Shown here: positions 36,540-48,036 of the stretch, piece by piece | Numbering within the stretch: position 1 is the stretch's first letter | How the letters are laid out: the number at the start of each line of letters is the position of its first letter | Assembly: GCA_037042915.1 (NCBI GenBank) | Contig: CM073197.1 | Span: 2,542,001-2,606,000 of the forward strand | Reading direction: 5' to 3' | Source: Auricularia sp. M13 | Lineage: Eukaryota; Basidiomycota; Agaricomycetes; Auriculariales; Auriculariaceae | DNA length: 64,000 nt | Translations under genes and position numbers: made by a program | The notes under the pieces: generated by a model | Database searches by the model: none | What the model was told of the DNA's origin: nothing | The model's input: the letters and a program-made list of their open reading frames with translations, nothing else

Positions 36540-38239
36540 TCACTCATCCGCCTGGATCGTCAGTTCAGCGCGTCCGTTGGTAGTGCCAATCTCCACAGTG
36601 CCCCAATGCTCCGGGCGCGGCGTCGAGCGCAGGTCCCATCCGACCTTGCCCTTCCATTCCCTTCGCCCATAGCTGGCGCCGTCAAGAGAGTACTGGCGGC
36701 CCTGGCGCTTGGGGTCGCGCAGCGGACCGCCGAGCGCGGGCGCGGGCGCGCCGGCGTTCGTGCTGCGCAGCACGACGTCGCCCTCGAACGCCGGGCTGAG
36801 CGTGATGCCCGCGGGCGCGTTGGTCGTGTGCGCCGTGAGGACGAGCCGGCTGTCCGCGGGCGCGCGCGGCACGCCGAACGCGATGCGCCCGTTCGTCGTG
36901 CGCGCGCTGATCGCGAAGTCGCCCCGCGTCAGCGACGCGGAGTGCCCGTTGTCGGGCGGCGTGTAGTCTAGCTCGGCAGAGCCTGTGATGCGGCTGGGTT
37001 GCGCGAAGTGAAGCGTCAGTGAGGGAGATATTGTGAGGGCGGGACGGCAAGACGCACCCATTCGTCGTGCGCATAGTCAGCGTCGCCAGTTCCGGCGGCG
37101 CACCGCGCGAGGTCAGTTTTGCGTTCGCTGTGATGTGGCCGTTTGTCGTCTGGAACTTGATGACATGGTCAGAGTTGAAGGCGCCAGAGATATGGCCGTT
37201 GGTCGTTTGCAGGTCGATATCGTGGCTATCCACCGCCTACACACAGCAGTTAGCACATTGAAATCGTCCACATGAAAAGAAGGGTATATACCTTTGCGGT
37301 GATACCTCCATTTGTGGTCAGCAGCGCGACGCTCTTGAAGACGACCGGATCGGCCGTAAACTTCAGGTCGTGCGCAAAGTTATGCGTGTCGGCAGACAGG
37401 CTCTTAATTGGCTTGCCCGGGATGTGGTATACGACTTGATACTTGAGGCGCGCCTCGGATGGGATCCCATCAAACGGATGGTTGGGGGTCTGCGTCGTTC
37501 GTATGAGCGAACTATTCACAACGATAAGGGCTCAACGCGCTGCGATGCTCACATAGATACCAATCCCGCGCTCCTTGCCGCCATCGCGCTGCAGCGAGCA
37601 GACGCTAGTCTGCCTGAAGGCCTCCTGGTAGTTATAGTACACGTCGACGGCCACGCGGATCTTGTCGTCCACGGTGCCGTCGACGTATTCAACGATGCCC
37701 GACGCCGAGTCGCCGCGGTTCAACAAATAGAAAGCCGTGTCCGCGTCGTACGGCAGTTCGAACTCGATGTGCGATGTGTATTTCCACCCGGCAAACTCAG
37801 AGTCTGCTGCTGAGTGCAGCGACGCATTGCCGTGCGTGCAGCTGACGACAGTGCCGTCCTCCGGGCGCGGCGAGGTCGGCACACCCTGCCGACGTACGGA
37901 GGTCAGACAAGCCAGGCTACAACAAGGAATACTAACGAGATTGAACTTCAAGCGCTGCATGCCCCAGTCGGTCGCGCTCTCGAAGAAGAGGCCCAACAGC
38001 AGCCACACAAGTAACGCAACCGCAAACGCCTTGAAGAAGCGTTTTATCGCGCTTTCCCTTCGCTCGACGACGTAGACCTGCTGCGGCGTCGGCCAGACCG
38101 ACCCCGGCGCGGCGGCGCTGTGGAAGCTAGGGCCTGGAGCTGAGTCGCTGTAGCTGGGCGGCGCCTGCTGCTGTTGCTGGTCGGCGAGTAGGGGCTGCTG
38201 CTGGGTCTTGGTGTCGTTGCCTGGCGCAATGAGCACCAT
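36540..38239 (-). CDS. Single-pass membrane protein with TTNG repeats
   Basis: Unrecognised at the name level; it resembles fungal proteins carrying an adhesin-like beta-repeat domain. The N-terminus is Gln/Pro-rich and cytosolic-looking (QQQPLLADQQQQQAPPSYSD). One hydrophobic segment (AFAVALLVWLLLGLFF) follows. After it come several exons encoding a large, probably extracytoplasmic domain. That domain contains at least six near-identical motifs (TTNGGITAK, TTNGHISGAF, TTNGHITANA, RTTNG, TTNGRIAFG, TTNGRAELT) spaced roughly 25-35 residues apart, as expected of a beta-helix or beta-roll. The stop is at 36540-36542. A type II membrane or cell-surface structural role is a reasonable guess only. 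Confidence 0.75.
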
Positions 38240-38745
38240 GTCACCGGCGGGCGGCGGAGAGGACGGAGTCGGAGGAGCAGGAGGAAAGAAGGTGGGATGC
38301 GCCGACCGGGCGCTGCGCGCACCGCACTCTTAAAGCTAAGGGTGCGCCATCCCCATGGGCCGCAGCAAAGAAGCTGTCATTATCAGGATTGCTCAGCGCT
38401 CAGGAACGTCACGTCAACGGGCGCCTGAGATTGGTGCAGGGCTCGCGGACGACGTGCAAAAATAATTCCAGGCGCGGGACGCGTCGCAAAGTAAAGCAAT
38501 ACAGTATTCTATTCGTGCTTTGTTGAAGTGTTGAAGTCTTGACCGGAGATGCGCCAACTAAAAGGCGCGTAACTAAGTCATAGTCTCGTGCATCATCAAT
38601 ATTTCTAGCGAGTACGACTGCTTACAGCTGGAGATTGAGGTTGAATTTGCGAAATTGAGGGTAAGAAAGACATTGCGAGAGATCGTAAGAAGCTAGTAAG
38701 TACAGTATATAGCCAAAAGAAAAGTGCGCATCACCATATCCCCGG
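38240..38745. other. Intergenic, about 500 bp
   Basis: 5' flank of the TTNG-repeat gene and 3' flank of the next minus-strand gene. Nothing recognised. Confidence 0.4.
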
Positions 38746-39727
38746 TTATTCAATACGAGCACGCTTTGCAGTCCCCCCATTCTCATTCTCCGAGGAATCC
38801 AGGGACCGCTTTTCTGCGGGCTTAGCACGGTTGTATGGCGCGTGCGCGAGACCGTGATACAAGTGAATGCGCGCATAGACAGCATCTCCACCCGCGACAA
38901 TGGAGACTGAGAGCCACCCCTCACAATGCCAACGCTCCATCGGCTTCGTGGCTCGCTCGTGTTTCGGCGGATTGGCACTACCGGCGCGCGGCTTCCCCTT
39001 TTGCGACGGCGTCTGCGATCCCTCCCTTTGCGCGCAGTAATACGTGAAGCGGGTTGCATTCTGGCGGCGGTCCGTCGTGTGCAGGCTATAGTTTTGACAG
39101 GAATAAGGTAAGCAATTACACACCACTGGACGGGGGGATATGGCAAGAGATTTAGACGTACTTGAAGCGATACCCAAGCTCCTCCAGAACGAGCTGCACG
39201 ACCTCCCCGGCCAATATTTTGTCGTTTGGGCGATTCAAATGCGCTTCGCCTGCTACATCTACTGCCCGTGCTACTGTATGCTCGAGTGCCACCAGAGCAG
39301 AAATATCGCAAGCGGTGTGCCCATGCGTAGAAAGAAGGAGCCGAAAAGCCTCCCAAGAAGTCGGCATATTCATACTGTCCTTTCCAATGGGGGGTGGCGC
39401 AGGCTGACCGCGTGCGCACGGCTGTTGACGCTGGACACAGTCGCACTCCGGATCCGGAGTCGCTTCCTGCGAACGGTCAAGCTCAGACTCGTTGGCGGCG
39501 CCGTGGACACTTCCAGAAGGGCCCGGCTCCTGGAGACCCTTCAATTTGGCCTGCATCGTCTTCGCCCGTCTTTCCTTCGTTCTTTTCGAGTTTTTCGCCG
39601 AGCAAGCCCTGCAGCGTGTCATGGCCTTTCCAGTGGAGGGATTGGTCGGCCAGTCATCGCGAGGGAGTCGAGCGGGGCAGTACGAGCACTTGATGAGTGC
39701 TGCGTTGTCTTCTTGCGCGCTAGGCAT
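38746..39727 (-). CDS. Unrecognised protein with a Cys4 N-terminal motif
   Basis: Two exons joined by an intron at about 39088-39157 (donor GTACGT, acceptor ATAG). The N-terminus has a zinc-ribbon-like pattern, KCSYCPARLP...TRCRACSAKN (CX2C and CX2C, 26 residues apart), followed by a very basic stretch (KRTKERRAKT). Exon 2 reads FTYYCAQREG, then RWHCEGWLSVSI and HLYHGLAHAPYN, and ends with KRARIE. The Cys/His pattern (YYCAQ...MERWHCEG...H...HAPY) resembles DNA-binding modules of fungal and transposon-related proteins, but I cannot name the family. A nuclear, nucleic-acid-binding protein is plausible. Confidence 0.6.
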
Positions 39728-40585
39728 TCCGAAGCGGTACTTGCTGAGAGCGTAAGGAAGAAGAAGAAGTGGTTGTTTCTATTTCACACTCCGCTACTGT
39801 GTGTCACGGGATACGGTCGGATGTATATTTTGAGCTCACGCTCCATGCCAGGGCCACCGACATTCGTCTCCCTCGAACCAAGGCACAGCTGGCAAGTCAT
39901 GCAGTCAGATTTTCGGATGTTGTGCGACTCACGGGTTGCACAGTGCAAACCATTGGCGGCTTTTACATGCGACTAGCTGGCTCGAACAGATTTTTGCGGG
40001 CACTGGGTCTCCTGGCATTGGAAACCGTTTTACTGGTAACATGGATGTAGAAGTGGTGTCTGCGCTGCTCCCCATAGGCCTTCTGGCTCCTGGTATGCTT
40101 GTCATTGCCGGCTGTAGGTGTTGCAAGCGTACCAGGAGTCAGGACCGATGCAGAGGACTTGGCTACGCACACCCGCTCGCCGCTGTTCCTGCTGTCTGAC
40201 TGTGACCTCCTAGGCTGCAAATTTTGATCCATTTACTTATAGGTGGTCGCTCTGCCATGGACTGCTTTCACTCCTGGCTCGATGGTGTTCACGTCTCACG
40301 AAAGTGTTTGCGTTTCCTCGCCAATCTCTCTCGATAAGGTCATATTCGCTATGCGCAGAGCCCTAAAACGCAAACTCAAAACCATCATGTCGTGGTGGTG
40401 ATTCAATGCTTCAAGTGTGGTCTGTCCTCTGCACCACGGACCACGCTCGGCAGACATATAACCGCGGGGCATCCGCCAGGATCCATTTGCTTTCCCGGCT
40501 ACTGTAACTCTCTGAATCTTCGTCGCTGCAACCGGGACCTTCCCATACTCCAGGACCGACATCCACTGATCCAGCGCCGACGCCG
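39728..40585. other. Intergenic, about 860 bp
   Basis: Divergent flanks of the Cys4 gene and the first F-box gene. Short open frames only. Confidence 0.4.
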
Positions 40586-41898
40586 ATGACCGCAATGAAT
40601 TTTCCACCGGAACTGATTGGCAAGGTGCTGGAGCACTGTCCGCGGGACGTGTTACGCACCTCTGCGTCTTGCAGCGCGATATTCCAACTGGAGGCGGAGC
40701 GCATTTTGTATCGCGATGTTCTCCTCTTGACCTGGCAATCGGTGGTTCTATTCTGCGACACGCTTACATCGGACGACGACAGAAACCAAAAACGCCGCGC
40801 CGCAGTCGTGAAGTCTCTCCGAATTGTGACCCTTGTCGATGCATCGAGTCCTTATCTCGGTAGCAACGGTTATCCCATGTCGCAGGCGCTCGTCGATCGT
40901 CTGCGCCGCACGGTGGGCAGCCTCCATAACCTCTTCAGGTTCGGCTGCGACTGGTTCGGCCCTTCAAGCGGCATCTTGAACGCTCTGCCTTTCGGGCTCG
41001 AGGAGCTGAAGTTCTCCTTCTCAGTGGACGCGCCCGCCGTGCGCGCTTTGCGGTTTCTGGAGAACGTATACTATCTGGAACTCGGCGACATCTGCTTCCA
41101 GGGCGAGGCCGCCGTGACCACTAACGGAATGCCCATAGGCCCTCACCCGCCGCATCGGTGCTCGCGGCTCAAGTCTGAGCTCCCGCAAAATCACTCTGCG
41201 CTCCGGCGCCTGAAATTCTTGGCGGCCGCCGATTGCTGCTTCAGAGCGTTAATCCCCGGGAGGCCGGTGGAGAGCATGTCGCAGCGCAACACGCTGCGCC
41301 CGCGCAGGGTCGAGGATACCATCCGATCCATCACAAGCGGCACAGCCCCCCTTTATATCATCCAGATCTGCACCTTGGCGCCCGCTCCTTCCGTCGCTCT
41401 CCTCCTCTCGCAGACCGGAGCCTTTAATACTCTCGTCGCCTTAGAGCTGATGGACAAGAGCTACAAACTCATGGGTACCGGCGGCGCGCACTGGGCGTCG
41501 GAGACGAGCATAGGGAACGTCATTGGTCTATTCCCGCGTTTGGAAATCTTTGGTCTGGAGACGGCGCTCGCGGCGGAACATCTTTGGCCGCTGCGTATGG
41601 CATCGGATGAAGAAGAACTGAAGATGATCAAACGCTGGGCGCAACGCAGCCCCAATCTTAAATGCATACACCTGTCAATAGAGGTGAGCTGGCCATTTTC
41701 ACATTGCGGGGTAAAAATGTTGTGTAACTGAATGTGTCGCAGTGTCTGACCGGTCCCCTGGCACACCGACACTGCATGGGTACGTGGAGCAAGTACGGCG
41801 GGAAATGGTCGCAGGCTTCGCGGCACGGGTTTTCGGGCTTGTTGTGGGAGTTTGGATCCACAAGGCGATATCGCCTTGCTTGCTACTCGTTGGTTTGA
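40586..41898 (+). CDS. F-box-like protein 1
   Basis: A 417-residue protein in two exons (40586-41683, 41743-41898; 1254 nt). The N-terminus fits a degenerate F-box (FPPELIGKVLEHCPRDVLRT, SASCSAIFQLEAERILYRDV), the Skp1-binding module of SCF ubiquitin ligases. The rest is a weak leucine-rich region (LEELKFSFS, LRFLENVYYLELGDI, FPRLEIFGLETAL), as in the many lineage-specific F-box proteins of mushrooms. Starts at ATG 40586, with a second ATG three codons on. Substrate unknown. Confidence 0.75.
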
Positions 41899-42707
41899 GA
41901 CTCGTCAAACGTATTTATTTCTGATGGTTGACCTCGAACTCCTCTGCGCTACGCAGTGTGAGAGAGTTGATCAGTGCGAATAAATAGATGCAATCGACGA
42001 GGCGTCAACGTTCGATGGTGCAGAATAGATGTCGTGTCAAGTGATAATCGAATGAGCCTCAATGAGGTGCTGCGCAAACGTTCTCGCGTTGGAGCGAGCG
42101 CGGTGATGACAAGCTCTCAGCTGGGCTGACCCACAGCGCGTGTAAATCGGGGTAGAAAATGGAACCTCCGAAGCAAGTGCTGACCTACGCCGACAGCGAC
42201 ACTCAAAGTGCCCGGATCTTGTTCTGCAGGCATTTGATAACTTGCTGCAGTGGTGAATAGACCGTGCTGTAGGTATGCCGGGCGATACAAAGCCCGGGTG
42301 AACCTAGAGGTTAGCAGGAGAAACAGAATTCTAACACCGCTCAACGTGTTAATCATGAGACCGTGTTCCTGGATTACAGCACAATCATCTGTACACGGTC
42401 ACAATTGCTGGCTCCAGGCCTGAGGCCTGACGCGCTTGGCTCCACGCTTGGCTCCCTTCAGGCTTCCCAATTACAGCGGGCAGCATGCGCGCTCTGGGTC
42501 GACAGCGGGGTAACCGAATGTGGGTGCTTGTTGGTGGCGTTGCGAGTAATGCTCCAAGTTCTAGCAATTGACTTACTATGTCTTCACCATCCGCAGCAGG
42601 CGCCGATCGTAGATGATCATTGCTTTACATACCCGTGCAAACGTATTAAAGCGAGGCTAGTCCGGGTTCATCCAGCCTGCATCAATACCTCCCCCCCGGC
42701 CGCGACC
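41899..42707. other. Intergenic, about 810 bp
   Basis: Lies between the two F-box genes. The second gene's frame is open upstream to 42363, but that part lacks family character. Confidence 0.4.
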
Positions 42708-44138
42708 ATGGTCATCCAACTGCCCTCAGAGCTGGAGGCTCAGATTTTCGAACATCTTGCTGCTCCCGACTTGTGTAGCGTTGCCCGTGCGTCTCGCTGG
42801 TATCTGGCGCTTGCACTTCCGCCACTATACAGGCACGTCGTTATTCATCGGCAACGCGGCGAGGTGCAGGCACCTGGGTTGAAGCATTTCCGTGCCGTCG
42901 CCGCCTTCCTGCTCGCCCGTACCGACGTTGCATGCCACGTCCGCGCCCTGACCTTGCACGGCCCCTTACACACGGCAAAGAATGTCCTCTGGCATTCGAG
43001 ACTGCACGGACATCCTACGACAACGACAGCGCACCGGCCGCTGGAAGAGCCATTTCGGCGTGCAATCGAAGCATACGGGCTCGAGCAGGCGGACGCCAAC
43101 GCATGGATAGCCGAAACGCTGCTGGACGGGAACGACGACGCGGTGCTGGGATTACTTTTACCAGCGCTCACCAGGCTCCGAAGGCTTGACGTTGAGCTGC
43201 CTTATACGCCGGTCTACTTCAATCGGGCTCTGCAACTGTCCATTACATCTGGCCCTGAACGCCTCTGGGAGGATGTAGTCTGCAAGAGCGGAGACGCCGC
43301 GATGCGCGGCTGCCGGCCGTCCATGTTCGCGCGTTTCCTGGCGGTGCCCTGCATGCGTCGCATATTCGTGCACCGCGTAGGCAGCTCCTTCGAGACGGTA
43401 GACGAGGTCCTCTCTTCCGTGGCCCCTCGTTCATCCGGCGTTGTTCACCTCGAATTGAAGGACTGTCTGCTCAACGCCGTCGATCTCTCGCATCTCCTGC
43501 TTGCTCCAGCGGCTCTACACACATTTATATACGAAGTGGGCAACAGACAGCTGGCCTACTGCGACCTCAATATCCTCCACATCCGCGCGTGTCTCGAGCA
43601 TCAGAGAGACACCCTCCAGGACCTCTGGCTCGATGACTACGACGATCTCGGCATCGGCCTCACGCTGAAGTCGCCCATGCCCCCGCTGTCAAATTTTGCG
43701 GCTCTCAGACGCCTGCGGATCTCTTCGACGTTCGTATATCATCAAGACGGCCCTCCTGTCAGCCTCGCCTCGTTCCTTCCTCCGAGTCTGGAGCATCTAC
43801 ACCTCACACGCTGTGAGGCCCGATTTGACTCCCTGCGATCTTCCCTGCAGGAGTTCATCCCCTGTCGACATCGCCTTCGCAGCGTCACCCTGCAGGGTAC
43901 ATTTGGCTCAGAAAATCTGTGCCAGTGGCTGCACTCTGCATTGGCAGAGGTCCGCCAGCTTGCGCAACGCGTCACCCCTGCGTTGGAGATCATCGTTATC
44001 TGCGTCCCCGATGACAAGTACCCCTTACGGCCAGAGTGGCCTGAGCGCAAGTGGGGAATGGACGAGGATATTACGTTCGCAGAGTGCCCATTCAACATGC
44101 TGCGGCACGTGCCCCACGAAACGATCCAACTCGCTTAG
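42708..44138 (+). CDS. F-box-like protein 2
   Basis: Single-exon gene of 476 residues. ATG 42708 was chosen because the F-box follows directly (IQLPSELEAQIFEHLAAPDL, SVARASRWYLALALPPLYRH); the frame is open upstream to 42363 without family-like sequence. The C-terminal part has leucine-rich stretches (VVHLELKDCLLN, LRRLRISSTF, LEHLHLTRCEA). It is likely an SCF substrate adaptor. It lies in tandem with F-box protein 1 but is not close to it in sequence. Confidence 0.78.
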   Translation: MVIQLPSELEAQIFEHLAAPDLCSVARASRWYLALALPPLYRHVVIHRQRGEVQAPGLKHFRAVAAFLLARTDVACHVRALTLHGPLHTAKNVLWHSRLHGHPTTTTAHRPLEEPFRRAIEAYGLEQADANAWIAETLLDGNDDAVLGLLLPALTRLRRLDVELPYTPVYFNRALQLSITSGPERLWEDVVCKSGDAAMRGCRPSMFARFLAVPCMRRIFVHRVGSSFETVDEVLSSVAPRSSGVVHLELKDCLLNAVDLSHLLLAPAALHTFIYEVGNRQLAYCDLNILHIRACLEHQRDTLQDLWLDDYDDLGIGLTLKSPMPPLSNFAALRRLRISSTFVYHQDGPPVSLASFLPPSLEHLHLTRCEARFDSLRSSLQEFIPCRHRLRSVTLQGTFGSENLCQWLHSALAEVRQLAQRVTPALEIIVICVPDDKYPLRPEWPERKWGMDEDITFAECPFNMLRHVPHETIQLA

Positions 44139-44369
44139 CTTTGGATGTGCGTATTCGGTGTGTACAGTATCGTGACCCTCATAATATTGCGACGTGTTCT
44201 TGTTCCTTGTCGCTGGGCAGCCTCATCCCTCCGCGCGCATATGCTCTGATCATCTCACTGTCGAGTACCCATGGATGATATCGGATGCGAAGCTCTCCAT
44301 TCCGCTGCGACTTCTACAGCAACAAGTCCGGTACATATACAACTTGTTCTCCCTAGTCAGGGGAGGGTT

Positions 44370-44891
44370 TCACTCGTCGTCATCCTCGACGAGCTCCTCA
44401 ACCCATTTAGCCGCCATTATCCACTCGTCCTGGACGCACTCGTACAGGACTCCGGGCACAAGGTGGCGGAACACGGGGATGGGCGCAGTCTTTTCGCTCT
44501 CCACCTCCGCAGAGCCTGACTCGGAGCTGGTATAGCTCGAGCTCCTGCTCATGGCAGGCGTACAGGTCGTTCCCGAGTGGAGAATGCTGAGCAGGTGCTC
44601 TACATTCTTCGAGTCCCGCGAGTTGCGCGCGTAAGCGGCTTTCGCCATGCTCTCCAGGCTCCGGGCGAGCGAGGGCGCGTTGCTGGCTTTTGTCATGGTT
44701 CTGGGAAATACCTGAGGGAGTATAATCAGCACGCGCATTTCTTAGTATCAGATTGAGTTACTAACGTTCTGCTCGCGGTAATCGCGTTCGAGTTTGAGCA
44801 AGCGCAGCTTGCCCATTAGCGCCTCGTAACCAGCCGAGGAGGTGATGTCTGCCAAGTGAGACTGAGGCTGGAATGCGGCAGAGGACGACAT
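44370..44891 (-). CDS. Orphan GYE/AAYxRNS family protein, short member
   Basis: A 155-residue protein in two exons (44891-44766, 44711-44370; 468 nt). I do not recognise the family, but a paralog lies at 57318-58232. Exon 1 carries motif 1, LADITSSAGYEALMGKLRLL. Exon 2 carries motif 2, MAKAAYARNSRDSKNVEHLL followed by SILHSG. A Ser-rich segment (SRSSSYTSSESGS) comes next, and an acidic end AAKWVEELVEDDDE. No signal peptide or membrane segment. Short amphipathic helices and a phospho-ready serine tract suggest a small adaptor or regulatory protein; this is inference. Confidence 0.72.
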
Positions 44892-45474
44892 AGTTGAGGT
44901 GAAGTTGTGAGGAGGGATGCGAGAGTGTTGAGGTGGTGATGATGCTGGTGCGGAATGGTCACGGTGCCTTTGCAGATTTTATATAAATCTCGTACGTATT
45001 GAAAAACGGACTGGAGGGCGCAGAACACGGGATCCGGACATTCCGACCTATTTCAATGCGGACTGGGTGATCCTGCAAGCCTCTTGAAGGCACTCAGACA
45101 GTCTATACGGTCATATATGTGATCTGAGGGAAATTCGACGCATTTCTCGCTGTCTCAGGTACCAGTTGACGAAGGGATGGGTAATCTTCAGTTCACGATG
45201 TGAATCGAGTTGCCTCCAACGACAAAATGATATTCTTTTCATTTCTCTTGGCTTGAAGTTTCAACTTCTTGCATGAGGACCCTGACCTTTGCGGTGCAAG
45301 CGCTGTGCAAGCGGCATGATTGCCGGGGGTTAGGCGCCACGTGCATGGCGGGATATATCAGCCCGAGCCCGCCAAGCGCGGCAGGTTCATATCTCCCTCT
45401 TTCGAGTCTTCCGTCGTTCGGATTGTCTCTCTTTCTCCCTGCGCCTTTCTTTACAGGTGCAATTCTCAGCTATT
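44892..45474. other. Intergenic, about 580 bp
   Basis: Divergent promoters of the short orphan gene and the fungalysin. Apart from the TATA box, nothing is recognised. Confidence 0.45.
44978..44985 (-). promoter_or_regulatory. TATA box of the short orphan gene
   Basis: TATATAAA on the minus strand, about 90 bp upstream of the ATG at 44891; it is the best core promoter match in this intergenic region. Confidence 0.5.
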
Positions 45475-47645
45475 ATGTTTTCTTCTCTTCGCGCGCTCGT
45501 ATTTTGCCTGGCGGCCCTTTCTTCTTCCACCATCGCTGCGCCGCGGCCAACGTTCGTTCAGCACTCTACCCACAAGACCAGATCACTCCCCAATGGTTTC
45601 AAGGCTTCAGTCTACCACCCAAAGTCTACTTTTGAGGCGAGAAACGCTTGATACTTTCACGCGTTCGGCTTCGCTAAGAAAATCGCAGATTTATGAGCGC
45701 GGTGTCGAGCACCCGCTCAGCAAACGCGACACCAAGCCTCACTACACTGACGCTGCTCTTGCGTTCCTGCACGACAAGCTCGGTGACGGCGACATCGCCC
45801 TAAAGAGCAGCTTCGAGGGCGTGCACTCTTCGCATGTCTATGTCAAGCAGCGCGTCGGCGGCATTCCCGTCGCCAACGCCGTCGCGAACGTCGCGCTGAA
45901 TGTCAACGGCGACGTCGTCTCGTTCAGCAGCAACTTCGTCAAGCTCAACAGCTTCGTCGCGCCATCCACCGAGCCCAAGCTGACTGCGCAAGAGGCCATC
46001 ACCTCGGCGGTCAAATCATTGGACGGCACGCACACGGGCAAGGAGCCCGAGCTCGAGTTCCTCGCGCTTGAGGACGGAACGCTCGCGTTGACGCACGCTG
46101 TGCGCCTTGAGCTCAACGGTAACCGCCATATGGTCGAGGCATATGTCGATGCCAAGACCGGCGAGGTGCGCGGGCTTGTGGACTTCACCAACGACATCTC
46201 CGTGAGCCAAGTCTACTTGAAACCCGTCTTTGCCGTGGCGCTCATGATGCTGTGCTCCAGTTGCGCGCCGTACCGATTACCAAGGCCGACCCGACAGTGT
46301 CGTACGAGCTCATCAGGGATCCCGAGGACAACGTTAGCAGATTGCAACATCGTGGGCGCGCGCGATATTCACCTGCATTGTCAGATCGCTTCGCCCCAGG
46401 GATGGATCACGGCTGAAGGCAAGAACTGGCACGCTACCGTGGGCAACAACGCACTCGCCTTCAAAGGCGACGCTGCAAAGGACCCCATCGAGAAGATTCT
46501 TGCGTCCACCCAGCCTGAGTCCGCGCCTGGTGTCTTCGACTACAAGTTCGATCCCACGGCCGACCCTAAGTCGGCGGTCAACCTCGCCGCCGCGCGCGTA
46601 AACGCATGGTATGTCGCCAACATGGCGCACGACATCCTCTATCGCTACGGTTTCACCGAGGCTACGTGGAACTTCCAAGACGACAACTTCGGCAAGGGCG
46701 GAAACGGTAGCGACGCGGTCTTCGTCAGCGTCCAGGACTCCTCAGACTATGACAACGCGAACTTCGCCACCCTTCCTGATGGCGAGCCCGGCTTAATGCG
46801 CATGTATCTCTGGCAAGACTTCAACGTGCGTTCTAAACGTTTGCATCTGTCTTTGTCTGAATCTAACACGATCGTAGCCTATGCGCGACGGCGATCTCGC
46901 AAACAGCGTCGTTCTGCACGAATACGCGCATGGACTGACGAACCGCATGACGGGTGGTGGTACCGCCGTCTGCCTGCAGACCGTCGAGGCGCAGGGTCTG
47001 GGTGAAGGATGGTCTGATGCATTCGCAGGTGTGTACATTCTCCCAGCATACCCATTCTGAATAGGTCACTGACAAACATGCAGAATGGGTTGCTCAGAGC
47101 ACCAATGGCGGCTACGTGCACGACTTCATCCTCGGTTCGTACGTGAATGGCGATTACGACAACGGCATCCGGAGCCACCCGTATTCTTCCAACCGCAAGG
47201 TCAACCCGCTGACCTACGCCGACGTGAAGAATAGCGAGGAGGTACGTCACCCGTCCTCTCCTTCTCGAACTGGGTGTCAACTTGGGAGATCTAGCCGCAC
47301 ACCATCGGCGAGATCTGGGCGCAGACGCTGCACATCGTGCACGGCGCGCTCGTGCAGACGCTCGGCGCGGCCAAGGACGCACTGACGAACCCGGAGGCGG
47401 AGAACGGACACACGGCCTTCATGCACCTGCTCGTCGACGCGCTCGCCATCCAGCCGTGCAACCCCACGTTCACCGACGCGCGCCTCGCGTGGATCCAGGC
47501 GGACCAGAACCGCTACGGCGGCAAGAACAAGTGCAACCTCTGGCTCGCCTTCGCGTACATGGGCCTCGGCGTCGACGCCAATGACTACGTCAACAGCCAC
47601 AAAGTGCCAGAGGGATGCCCGCTCAAGTACACCAAACCGGAGTAA
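45475..47645 (+). CDS. Secreted metalloprotease, fungalysin (M36) family
   Basis: Zinc endopeptidase secreted as a proenzyme. Seven exons (45475-45636, 45689-46201, 46261-46332, 46385-46825, 46878-47028, 47084-47241, 47295-47645) total 1848 nt, giving 615 residues. The signal peptide is MFSSLRALVFCLAALSSS followed by TIAAPRP. The propeptide carries the FTP fold (SHVYVKQRVGGIPVANAVAN). The mature domain has ANMAHDILYRYGF, the zinc site HEYAHGLTNR (near residue 410) and the third ligand in GEGWSDAFA about 30 residues on, then GEIWAQTLH and DALAIQPCNPTF. The family's length and order are complete. Intron 1 (45637-45688) starts with GC, the only donor that keeps the frame. Its likely role is extracellular protein degradation for nutrition. 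Confidence 0.95.
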
Positions 47646-48036
47646 GCTGAACTGGTCGTTGGGTGGAGGCAATGAGATGGACGGACGGACACATCCAACT
47701 TGGCCCCCTTGTTCCTTTTTTCTTGCCTCGTTTTATTTACCCATCCTTCTCCAGCGCTCTCTAGTGTTTATTTCTAATTATATCGTGACTCTTTCTCTGC
47801 CTGCCCTTGAGTGCTTTCAGATGGACGACCGCAGCAAACATTCGTCGAGTGAGCACGTAATTGCAGGAACGTCCATGCACAGTGATCATGTGTAGGTTCT
47901 GGCCCATGTTCCAATGGAGAAACTCTATGTGCTCATTCCGTTATATATTCTACAATCCAAATACACCCAAGTTTCCACTACAGAGATAGCTAGCAGATAG
48001 CAGTATGACAGATAGCAGTATGCGTCAGCAAAATCA
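47646..48036. other. Intergenic, about 390 bp
   Basis: Convergent 3' flanks of the fungalysin and the first O-fucosyltransferase-like gene. T-rich; nothing recognised. Confidence 0.4.
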
